In this document: piece by piece, positions 1 through 5,910 of the stretch | How positions within the stretch are numbered: position 1 is the first letter of the stretch | How the letters are laid out: each line of letters starts with the position of its first letter | Assembly: GCA_903854305.1 (NCBI GenBank) | Contig: CAINWC010000348.1 | Span: 1 to 6,029, forward strand | Reading direction: 5' to 3' | From: an uncultured Pseudomonadota bacterium | GTDB lineage: Bacteria; Pseudomonadota; Gammaproteobacteria; Burkholderiales; Methylophilaceae | DNA: 6,029 nucleotides | The notes under the pieces: model-generated | What the model saw: only the letters and a program-made list of their open reading frames with translations | The model's database searches: none | Told to the model about the DNA's origin: nothing | Translations under genes and position numbers: made by a program

Positions 1-2
1 GA

Positions 3-77
3 CATGCAAAAATTGGCAATCAAATACCTGCTGACTTCGCCAATCAGTATTACATTAACAATCAAATTGCAGCATAA
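3..77 (+). other. 3' tail of an unidentified open frame
   Basis: One plus-strand frame is open from the window edge for 24 codons (it contains KIGNQIPADFANQYY and ends INNQIAA) and stops with TAA at 75-77. The balanced composition reads like the end of a real protein, but I do not recognise it and 24 residues are too few to assign a family. It is in a different frame from the glycosyltransferase remnant that follows, so it is not simply the missing front of that gene. It could also be a chance open frame. Confidence 0.25.
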
Positions 78-82
78 TTCTG

Positions 83-574
83 ATGACTTGCCCCTCTACT
101 AAATCGGACTCAGCTCACATTGCTGGTGGCAACACCATGGTATTTAACCAAGCTGCGAAAGAGCTCTTAGAAAAAGCTGGTATGCTGCAAGTAGTCTCTC
201 ATGACTGGTGGCTATACCAAATTACAAAAGGTGCTGGTGGTGTGGTTTTTTACGACCCCAAACCATCATTACTTTATCGGCAACATGCAAATGCAATAGT
301 TGGTGCTAATGCCTCTTTTAGGGCTAAAATGGATCGAATACTTTATGTATTAAGTGGGCGATTTAAAGAATGGAATACTATAAACTATGTAGCATTAAGT
401 CATGTTAAGCACTTATTGACCAAAGATAATCAGGATATTTTGAATACTTTTGGCAGGTTTAGAGGTGCCAAACTAAAAGATAGAATTCGCCTTTTAGAAG
501 TTTGCGGCCTTTACCGCCAGACTTGGCAGGGTACTTTATCTCTATGGTTAGCAACAATAATTAATAAAATTTAG
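83..574 (+). pseudogene. C-terminal remnant of a family 2 glycosyltransferase
   Basis: The frame encodes 163 residues resembling the back half of a GT2 (rhamnosyltransferase-like) enzyme of polysaccharide synthesis. AGGNTMVFN (residues 14-22) and SHDWWLYQ (39-46, with the Asp that commonly serves as catalytic base) are typical of the acceptor side of the GT-A fold, followed by LLYRQH and a basic helical tail to residue 163. GT2 enzymes of this kind are usually near 300 residues. The N-terminal nucleotide-sugar-binding half and its DXD motif are absent, and the frame upstream of the first ATG is closed by stops at 56-58 and 32-34. Convincing family-like sequence begins only near residue 12, so the first dozen residues are probably foreign sequence read through a junction. 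It converges on gmhB with a 27-base gap that has no clear terminator hairpin. I read it as a non-functional relic; a short expressed protein cannot be excluded. Confidence 0.75.
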
Positions 575-601
575 GTACATTTGCACTTCCTTGACTACCG
601 T

Positions 602-1186
602 TCAACTCTCCTCATCCATACGATCCACTACTCCAGTTAACAATGAGACAATCTCTTGCAATGCGATTATTTGATGAGTAGCGGCATCAGACACTGGCTC
701 ACAATCAACACTTGGCAAATAGTGACACCTTATCCCAACGCCCGCTTTATTGGCAGCTTGCATATCTGAATCTTTATCACCAATCATAATTGAACAATTT
801 AGGTCCAACCCATATTTTTCAGCCGCTCGCAACAACATTCCTGGGTTAGGCTTGCGATCGAACGAATCTTTCTTATATTCTCCGACACCATGCTCAGGAT
901 GGTATGGGCAATAGAAAACATCGCTTATCGGAGCACCTTCTGCCTCAAATTGCTCGCACATCCACTTTGTCAGAATAGAAAAATCTTGTTCAGAATAATA
1001 GCCGCGAGCAATTCCAGCTTGGTTAGTCACGACAATCAGAAAATATCCCAATCGTCTCGCTGCACGGCAGACATCAAAAATTCCATCGATAAATAGGAAA
1101 CTTTCGACATCAGAAGTGTATCCAGAGTCATGGTTAATTACACCATCACGATCAAGAAACAGTGCGCGATTCCCCGACAAAATCAC
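602..1186 (-). CDS. gmhB: D-glycero-D-manno-heptose 1,7-bisphosphate 7-phosphatase
   Basis: A cytoplasmic HAD-superfamily phosphatase of 194 residues, the usual family length. It removes the C7 phosphate from heptose 1,7-bisphosphate before nucleotide activation. Motif I is FLDRDGVIN with nucleophile D12 and acid/base D14; motif II is VVTNQAG (T54); the basic residue is K112 in DRKPNPG; motif IV is IGDKDSD (D137, D141). In most GmhB proteins a zinc loop uses CxH and CxC. Here the first half is present (C93, H96, with H99 nearby), but the second pair is replaced by S108 and D110, so the loop may not bind zinc in the usual way. The start is a GTG whose bases overlap the hddC stop (GTGA), matching the coupled junctions upstream; no other start precedes motif I. 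It is the last gene of the minus-strand run. Beside hddA and hddC, it most likely acts on the alpha-anomer of the GDP pathway rather than the beta-anomer of the ADP-heptose pathway. Confidence 0.93.
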   Translation of the reverse strand: MILSGNRALFLDRDGVINHDSGYTSDVESFLFIDGIFDVCRAARRLGYFLIVVTNQAGIARGYYSEQDFSILTKWMCEQFEAEGAPISDVFYCPYHPEHGVGEYKKDSFDRKPNPGMLLRAAEKYGLDLNCSIMIGDKDSDMQAANKAGVGIRCHYLPSVDCEPVSDAATHQIIALQEIVSLLTGVVDRMDEES

Positions 1187-1869
1187 AAGCCTGCAAGCTC
1201 AATTTGGGCAAGTGCGTAGTCATTTGGCACGCCAATATCAATGAAGCGGCCTTGTGTGACGAAGCCGTCGAACCTGATGCATTGCAAATATTTGATGAAA
1301 AACTCAGTTTCTATGGAAAAAGCCTGACCCAGAGAGAAATCGTCTAATCCATGCTTTGGAAGCACATAGCAACCTGCGTTAATCAAACCTAAACCAGCTT
1401 CACCTTTCTCAAGAAATGCAGTGACACGCCCATCATTCATATCCACCCTACCGAAACGAGCAGTATCAGGAACCTCGCGCACTACAATCACGGGGTTATG
1501 ACTCCCCTGCCACAAACACTCTAGCTCATTAACTTCGAGATCTAGGTAAGTATCACCGTTAAAAATAAAAGCATGATCAGCCAAACAATGCGTTAGCGCT
1601 GCGCGAATCGCCCCACCTGTGCCTAATGGCTGATTTTCAACTTCATAGACTAACTCCATACCTAAATAGTTATCACCAAAATTCGAGATTATTTTTTCAG
1701 ACATGAAACCTAGAGACAGAACAATCCGCGTAAAACCTTTACGGGCAAGCATAGAAAGCAAAATTTCAAGAAATGGGCGGCCTGCAACGGGTGCCATGGG
1801 CTTGGGTAAATCAGGCACTACCTGCTTTAAACGAGTACCAAAACCGCCTGCCAATACCACAGCCTCCAT
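1183..1869 (-). CDS. hddC: D-glycero-alpha-D-manno-heptose 1-phosphate guanylyltransferase
   Basis: A nucleotidyltransferase of 228 residues that probably joins GMP from GTP to D-glycero-alpha-D-manno-heptose 1-phosphate, giving GDP-heptose in the cytoplasm. The N-terminal signature LAGGFGTRL (6-14) with PKPM (22-25) is the nucleotide-binding loop of sugar-phosphate nucleotidyltransferases. QPLGTGGAI (80-88) recognises the base and sugar, NGDTYLD (104-110) supplies the metal-binding D106, and FIDIGVPNDY (209-218) carries the second metal-site Asp. There is no C-terminal hexapeptide-repeat acyltransferase domain, as expected for the HddC/WcbM type. Sequence alone would also allow mannose-1-phosphate or glucose-1-phosphate specificity; heptose is chosen because gmhA, hddA and gmhB are its direct neighbours. 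The ATG overlaps the gmhA stop as ATGA, with an AAGGCG Shine-Dalgarno-like stretch (1878-1883) inside the end of gmhA. Confidence 0.9.
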   Translation of the reverse strand: MEAVVLAGGFGTRLKQVVPDLPKPMAPVAGRPFLEILLSMLARKGFTRIVLSLGFMSEKIISNFGDNYLGMELVYEVENQPLGTGGAIRAALTHCLADHAFIFNGDTYLDLEVNELECLWQGSHNPVIVVREVPDTARFGRVDMNDGRVTAFLEKGEAGLGLINAGCYVLPKHGLDDFSLGQAFSIETEFFIKYLQCIRFDGFVTQGRFIDIGVPNDYALAQIELAGL

Positions 1870-2456
1870 CAGTTAGGCGCCTTGAATATTGCACGCTCAA
1901 CTAAGCCACAAAGAATGTGACCAACGACCAAATGCCCTTCCTGAACCTTAGGCGTGTCACTAGAGGGAATCTCTATCAGATAATCACAGAGGGACTGCAT
2001 CGGCCCACCACGGTTGCCAGTCAAACCGATGCAAATCAAACCTCGTGTGCGCGACTCTTCAAAGGCACGCATAATATTAGGCGACATACCAGAGGTGGAA
2101 TAGCCAATAAAAATATCACCCTTGTTGCCATGCGCTTGAACTTGGCGCGAGAAAAGTTTTTCAAATCCATAGTCATTACCAATGGCAGTAAGTATAGAGC
2201 TGTCAGTAGTCAAAGCAATCGCTGGCAATCCTGGGCGATCAAATGCAAATCGGCTCACAAACTCACCAGCAATGTGTTGCGCATCAGCTGCGCTACCGCC
2301 GTTACCAGCCAAAAGGATCTTACCTCCCTGCTGTAAGGATGTAATGCATGCATTAGCAGCCGCTTGTACGGTTAAAATCAAACTATCATCAGCCAACATT
2401 GTAGACATTACCTGTTGTGCTTCATTTATCTGCGCTGAAATATAGTGCTTCATCAT
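1869..2456 (-). CDS. gmhA: sedoheptulose 7-phosphate isomerase
   Basis: A SIS-domain isomerase of 195 residues that converts sedoheptulose 7-phosphate to D-glycero-D-manno-heptose 7-phosphate, the entry step from the pentose phosphate pathway. From the chosen start, AGNGGSAADAQH (50-61) is the phosphate loop, and STSG (120-123) is the second phosphate-binding turn. The metal and catalytic residues are H61, E65, Q172 and H180. These are the same residue numbers as in E. coli GmhA (compared from memory), and the first 65 residues line up without a gap. That supports starting at 2456 rather than at the in-frame ATG three codons upstream (2465). The 2456 start also gives an ATGA overlap with the hddA stop, like the next two junctions, with GGA (2461-2463) as a weak ribosome-binding site. 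The next codon is also ATG and remains an alternative. Placement after hddA argues for a dedicated copy for GDP-heptose rather than the housekeeping lipopolysaccharide-core gene. Confidence 0.95.
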   Translation of the reverse strand: MMKHYISAQINEAQQVMSTMLADDSLILTVQAAANACITSLQQGGKILLAGNGGSAADAQHIAGEFVSRFAFDRPGLPAIALTTDSSILTAIGNDYGFEKLFSRQVQAHGNKGDIFIGYSTSGMSPNIMRAFEESRTRGLICIGLTGNRGGPMQSLCDYLIEIPSSDTPKVQEGHLVVGHILCGLVERAIFKAPN

Positions 2457-3478
2457 ATTTTCCATGCTTGTGTACCATGCTTAGTAAAATGGCAGTTACT
2501 TACTTGCCCCTTAAAATTTCCAAGTGCTCTGACAACATCCATACGTTTCTCTGGGGAAACAAAGAACATCATGAACCCCCCCCCACCTGCACCAGAAACC
2601 TTACCAGACAATGCGCCCGCATTTATCGCAGCATTATATATTTCATCAATGTGTGGATTTGAAACGGTTTTTGCTGAATTCTTTTTATTATTCCAACCTT
2701 GTTGCATCGAATCCACAATTCCATCAAAATCACCTCTAAGTAAACACTCCTTCATCACTAAAGCCTCACGTTTAATTCCGTGCATTGCGTCTATAGCATC
2801 TGTCGAACCGGCTTTCACATTTGCACTTTGATCTGCAATAATCTTGGCAGATTCACGAGAGACACCCGTATAGAACAGCAATAGCGATGCTTCTAACTCG
2901 CATATAATCCAATTCTTAACACGGAGCGGATTGATTACAGCACGCTCATCCGCATAAAACTCCATGAAATTGAAGCCACCAAAAGTTGCTGAATATTGGT
3001 CTTGCCTACCACCTTGCAATCCACAGTCTACGCGCTCGATCTTGAACGCCAAGTGGGCAATGGTGTAATCGTCGAGCGGTAGATTCAGCAGTTCGGCAAA
3101 GGCGCGAATCATCACCACCACCAACGTAGAAGACGATCCCAAGCCAGACCCAGCAGGCGCATCGCAGAACGTACTTAACTCTAGAGGAATAGGCTTTCCA
3201 CTGTTATAGTGCTGAATCATGTGGTTGTAAACTGCCTTATGCAAATCAAGCCTACCATTTAGTTCCAGTGGCTCTGCAATTGTCTTGGTTTTTTCAATCT
3301 GTTGATCAGTAGCGACGAAGCGGACAAAAGGCTTATCCAATGTCTTAATTACCGCATAAGCATACCGGTCTATTGTAGCGTTAAGAACATATCCACCATA
3401 AATATCGCAATACGGGGCAACATCGGTGCCCCCACCAGCCAAGCCAAGACGGAGGGGTGCACGTGCTCTAATTATCAT
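2453..3478 (-). CDS. hddA: D-glycero-alpha-D-manno-heptose 7-phosphate kinase
   Basis: A GHMP-family kinase of 341 residues that transfers phosphate from ATP to C1 of heptose 7-phosphate, giving the alpha-1,7-bisphosphate; the alpha anomer commits carbon to the GDP rather than the ADP pathway. Three GHMP motifs are clear: the N-terminal PLRLGLAGGGTDV (8-20), the ATP-binding PAGSGLGSSST (108-118) and the C-terminal SGAGGGGFM (295-303). GGRQDQY (156-162) supplies the likely catalytic D160. Length and motifs match HddA/WcbL. The ATG at 3478 directly precedes the family's usual IRARAPLR start; upstream there is only a weak GGA about 9 bases away, and a 46-base gap separates it from the dehydratase. 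The stop overlaps the gmhA start. Glycines 299-301 are all GGG codons forming nine consecutive G (2576-2584); losing or gaining one base there would truncate the enzyme at its third motif. The frame as given is intact, so the kinase should be functional in this sequence. Confidence 0.93.
   Translation of the reverse strand: MIIRARAPLRLGLAGGGTDVAPYCDIYGGYVLNATIDRYAYAVIKTLDKPFVRFVATDQQIEKTKTIAEPLELNGRLDLHKAVYNHMIQHYNSGKPIPLELSTFCDAPAGSGLGSSSTLVVVMIRAFAELLNLPLDDYTIAHLAFKIERVDCGLQGGRQDQYSATFGGFNFMEFYADERAVINPLRVKNWIICELEASLLLFYTGVSRESAKIIADQSANVKAGSTDAIDAMHGIKREALVMKECLLRGDFDGIVDSMQQGWNNKKNSAKTVSNPHIDEIYNAAINAGALSGKVSGAGGGGFMMFFVSPEKRMDVVRALGNFKGQVSNCHFTKHGTQAWKI
2576..2584 (-). repeat. Homopolymeric G9 tract in the hddA coding strand
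   Basis: Nine consecutive C on the plus strand read as nine G in hddA, preceded by GGT, so the coding strand has GGT-G9-TTC. It encodes three of the four glycines in the third GHMP motif using only GGG codons. Loss of one G gives a stop (TGA) at 2569-2571 almost immediately; gain of one G gives a TAA at 2511-2513 after 22 altered codons. Poly-G tracts of this length cause phase variation in organisms such as Campylobacter; whether this one varies is not visible from a single sequence. Confidence 0.9.
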
Positions 3479-3524
3479 TATTTATATCCAAAAAATTCCA
3501 AGGTCATTTCAGCTACAAAAACTA

Positions 3525-4556
3525 TCACCTATTCAAAGGTATCTTACCTTTGGCAATTTCATTTCTCCAATGATTCAATAAGTCACTGAACATCTGCTTA
3601 GCTGAAATCTCCGGTTTCCAATTGATCGCAGATTTAATCTTGGTGTTGTCAAACATTTGATAATCTGCATCAATCGGGCGCAACCTGTCTTCATCTGTAG
3701 CCACTTTGATGTCTTTGCGCGTGCTCATACTCAAAAGTAGCTCAATAACTTCCGGCAACTTAAATACTTCCTCACCAGCAATATTGAAACAGTCACCACA
3801 CTTTATTCCTCCCCTCTCGCTTGCCTCAAACAGCAAAAAGTAGGCTCTCACCGCGTCTCGTGCATCTTGGAAGGTTCTAGTACTTGACAGGTTACCAACC
3901 TTAATCACTGGCGTTTGATGACCCGCCTCAATCAAGGCAATTTGCTTGGCAACCGTACTTTCAAAAAAAACATCGCTCCTTCGTGGGCCAGAATGCGTCC
4001 CCATTCTGGTCACAAAGGTTCGCATGCCATAAGCTTCGCCATAAAACTGCCCCAAATAATCCGTGCCAATTTTGCTAATACTGTAGGGGCTCGCGCCGTG
4101 GAACGCAGTATCTTCTGCCAAAGGCACGCCAGGCTTGGCCTTGCCATACACCTCACTTGAAGAGCACACATGTACCACAGGGTCATAACCATCGACTTCA
4201 TTTAGCTGCCGAATGTTTTCGAGCAGATTGGCCGTGCCGATGATGTTGGTCTGTAAAGTTTCAATCGGGATATTGAATGAAGTCTTCGGGTAAGATTGCG
4301 CGGCTAAGTGGGAAATAAACTCTGGCCTAACATCCCGCAGCATTCTAGACATGGCAGCATAATCATTCAGGTCAGCATAGTAGAGACTAATTCTGTCTTT
4401 GTTGTTAATTCTGCCTGTCAGGTGATAAAGATTATCCATGGGTTCCTGCCAACGCATCATCCCAACCACATCATATTGCGTATTTTCCAAAACATAATCA
4501 GCTAATTGAGAGCCTACTTGACCAGATATGCCAGTAATCAAAATTTTCTTATTCAT
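3525..4556 (-). CDS. NAD(P)-dependent GDP-sugar 4,6-dehydratase (likely GDP-heptose)
   Basis: An extended short-chain dehydrogenase/reductase of 343 residues, close to GDP-mannose 4,6-dehydratase in length and layout. The Rossmann motif is TGISGQVG (8-15, GxxGxxG). SSSEVYG (132-138) provides the active-site Ser and E135, and SPYSISK (156-162) contains the YxxxK pair Y158 and K162. RMGTHSGPRR (184-193) and RLRPIDADY (291-299) fit the substrate-binding region of GDP-sugar dehydratases. Standing directly before hddA-gmhA-hddC-gmhB, it most likely makes GDP-4-keto-6-deoxy-D-lyxo-heptose from GDP-heptose, the DmhA/WcbK role in Yersinia and Burkholderia. The alternative, true GDP-mannose dehydration, cannot be excluded because no motif I can read separates the substrates. 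No partner reductase is in the window. The ATG at 4556 has a good TAAGG ribosome-binding site 5 bases upstream. A run of eight T lies in the frame at 3963-3970. Confidence 0.88.
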   Translation of the reverse strand: MNKKILITGISGQVGSQLADYVLENTQYDVVGMMRWQEPMDNLYHLTGRINNKDRISLYYADLNDYAAMSRMLRDVRPEFISHLAAQSYPKTSFNIPIETLQTNIIGTANLLENIRQLNEVDGYDPVVHVCSSSEVYGKAKPGVPLAEDTAFHGASPYSISKIGTDYLGQFYGEAYGMRTFVTRMGTHSGPRRSDVFFESTVAKQIALIEAGHQTPVIKVGNLSSTRTFQDARDAVRAYFLLFEASERGGIKCGDCFNIAGEEVFKLPEVIELLLSMSTRKDIKVATDEDRLRPIDADYQMFDNTKIKSAINWKPEISAKQMFSDLLNHWRNEIAKGKIPLNR

Positions 4557-4561
4557 TAGTG

Positions 4562-4566
4562 CCTTA
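4562..4566 (-). promoter_or_regulatory. Ribosome binding site of the dehydratase
   Basis: TAAGG on the minus strand lies 5 bases before the dehydratase ATG. It is the best Shine-Dalgarno match inside the cassette and fixes that start. The 59-base gap between the lipoprotein stop and this gene also holds a G6 run (4587-4592) and no strong terminator hairpin, so transcription probably continues through. Confidence 0.6.
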
Positions 4567-4615
4567 CAAATCTCAGGTTTTTAGTTGGGGGGAATACAGC
4601 AGTCACGGCTTGCTA

Positions 4616-5164
4616 TCATTTGATATCGAGTTTTGCAGCCCAATCACTATCATAATAACCAGAACGATCACTGGCTATCACTCTAATCCTAACGTCATGC
4701 TGCCCCACGCCAATTTTTGCGGTAGGAATAGAAGCATAGAATTGACTCTTTAAATATTTTGGATTATTTAGTGCTTTTGCAATATCAGCTCGTTCACCAC
4801 CATAAACAGCTTCATAGACTTTATCATCAATTAGCACTAAAACACCTGCCGCAGCATCACCATTTATAGCATCCACATAATTCCCGGCTATTTCTACTTT
4901 ACCTCCAACTATTGGCACTACAACCCCTGCTTTAGGTGATGAAACGCCATTAATACCATCCACGGCACCAAATGCAGGGCTTTTAAGGTTTCGCGTCACT
5001 TCTGCAAAGGTTGGCTGCTTAGTAGTAGAAGTTGGATCTTGAGTAACGCTAGACACAAACTCGCCATTAGTAGCTTTGGTGTTGGATGGATGGTTTGATT
5101 CACCGCAACCCCACATACTAAATGCAATTGTAGAAACACAAACTAATTTAACAATATTTTTCAT
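4616..5164 (-). CDS. Predicted lipoprotein of unknown function in a polysaccharide locus
   Basis: A 182-residue protein with a short basic N-terminus (MKNIVK), a hydrophobic stretch and a lipobox-like SMWGC ending at C20. Met rather than Leu at -3 makes the lipobox imperfect. The residue after the cysteine is Gly, not Asp, which would favour the outer membrane under the E. coli Lol rule. Residues 21-60 are a polar Ser/Thr/Asn-rich linker. From about 65 to 182 there is a compact domain with FGAVDGING, a likely beta-rich core (KVEIAGNYVDAI, VLVLIDDKVYEAVYG) and alternating strands (VRIRVIA) near the end, resembling beta-sandwich domains. I recall similar uncharacterised domains with a VDG-YG-R-D pattern in exopolysaccharide regions but cannot name a family. 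It lies 59 bases before the dehydratase and 44 bases after the methyltransferase in the same direction. A role in glycan attachment or surface display is possible by location only. Confidence 0.75.
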   Translation of the reverse strand: MKNIVKLVCVSTIAFSMWGCGESNHPSNTKATNGEFVSSVTQDPTSTTKQPTFAEVTRNLKSPAFGAVDGINGVSSPKAGVVVPIVGGKVEIAGNYVDAINGDAAAGVLVLIDDKVYEAVYGGERADIAKALNNPKYLKSQFYASIPTAKIGVGQHDVRIRVIASDRSGYYDSDWAAKLDIK

Positions 5165-5173
5165 TTTTTAACA

Positions 5174-5179
5174 CACCTT
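5174..5179 (-). promoter_or_regulatory. Ribosome binding site of the lipoprotein gene
   Basis: AAGGTG on the minus strand ends 9 bases before the ATG at 5164, a good Shine-Dalgarno match that fixes the lipoprotein start. The surrounding 44-base gap after the methyltransferase is very AT-rich (mostly TTAATT repeats). It could hold a weak promoter, but I see no convincing -35/-10 pair. Confidence 0.55.
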
Positions 5180-5208
5180 TATTTAATTTAATTAACTTCT
5201 AGTAATAC

Positions 5209-5910
5209 TTATTTAATAGCAACAAACATCAATTGCTCCCCGCCTAAATATCCAAATTCGCTTGAATGGAAACACAATGCATAAACATCTTTAAATCCAG
5301 CTTCACGCATCTGGTCTAGCATTTCCCACCCAAAGTGCTGAAAGCATAAGACACCATCACTCGAAAGCGGGTCACCGTGATACTCAGGCGGAAGGATATG
5401 AACAATTTCACCATTATCAATTTTGGCTCTCACTATATTTGAAAGAGAGCCCGCAGCAAAAGGTACTGACCACATCATTTTCCCTCCTTTACGGAGTACA
5501 CGTGCACATTCCTTAAATGCCGATTGGTAATCTGGCACATGCTCAAGAACATCCAGTGAAATTAAAATGTCAAATGACTCATCTGGAAAGGTGAGCGCCG
5601 TGATCGTTTCATTACGAACGCCATTTTTATCCATGCATCCAAATGAACATTTCTCCCCAAGAAACTCACTTCCGACTGTATTAGGATATCTATTTTTAAA
5701 ATAAGTGTAAATTGGTGTAATCTGTTCAGTGATATATATTTCGCTATCAGGATAAGGCTCCATCTCAATATCAAACAGATGGAATGTTGCCCTCATACGA
5801 TTATTAAAATACGTTTCAGGGCAAGACACTCGCTCACGCCAATTTACTCTACCACTATTACCTGAGTGTTGATAATCAACAAGAAAATCAACTTGTTTTC
5901 CGGCTGTATA
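5209..5910 (-). CDS. SAM-dependent methyltransferase, 5'-truncated by an insertion sequence
   Basis: A class I methyltransferase (Methyltransf_11-like) of the kind found in polysaccharide loci. The frame can start at a GTG (5829), giving 206 residues. It stays open and family-like further upstream (GKQVDFLVDY, then NWRER before SCPETYFNNRMRA) to about 5904-5910, where IS sequence begins. There is no ATG, GTG or TTG between the GTG and the IS, so the original start has been lost. Numbering from the GTG: LTFPDESFDILISLDVLEHV (79-98) is the SAM-binding and post-II region, VLRKGGKMMWSVPF (111-124) is motif III, and LPPEYHGDP (146-154) with FQHFGWE (163-169) is the C-terminal pattern. The canonical glycine-rich motif I (DxGxG) is replaced by VGSEFLG (52-58), which I recall as normal for this subfamily. 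The lost front probably carried a cysteine-pair motif. A shorter product from the GTG is possible, but the gene is probably inactive. The substrate is unknown; a glycan hydroxyl is likely from context. Confidence 0.75.
   Translation of the reverse strand, partial: YTAGKQVDFLVDYQHSGNSGRVNWRERVSCPETYFNNRMRATFHLFDIEMEPYPDSEIYITEQITPIYTYFKNRYPNTVGSEFLGEKCSFGCMDKNGVRNETITALTFPDESFDILISLDVLEHVPDYQSAFKECARVLRKGGKMMWSVPFAAGSLSNIVRAKIDNGEIVHILPPEYHGDPLSSDGVLCFQHFGWEMLDQMREAGFKDVYALCFHSSEFGYLGGEQLMFVAIK

Noticed and set aside
575..601. Bidirectional terminator between the glycosyltransferase remnant and gmhB
   Set aside because: The 27-base gap has no inverted repeat able to form a stable stem and no T-run.
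602..2456. Assignment to the ADP-heptose (lipopolysaccharide core) pathway
   Set aside because: There is no HldE/HldD-type gene; a separate GHMP kinase and a guanylyltransferase-like gene instead match the GDP-heptose route.
1917..2831. Open plus-strand frames opposite gmhA and hddA (1917-2336, 2182-2445, 2445-2831)
   Set aside because: They are antisense to genes with clear catalytic motifs, show no recognisable protein pattern and have biased compositions expected from the opposite strand's codons.
3963..3970. A8/T8 run in the dehydratase as a slippage site
   Set aside because: Runs of eight A/T are common in AT-rich genes; it codes Val-Phe-Phe without unusual codon choice, so it is much weaker evidence than the G9 tract.
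4010..4201. Second minus-strand frame inside the dehydratase
   Set aside because: It overlaps the active-site region of an intact SDR gene in another frame and has no domain of its own.
4598..4616. Inverted repeat AGCA...TGCT upstream of the dehydratase as a terminator
   Set aside because: Only a 4-base stem with a long loop and no following U-run.
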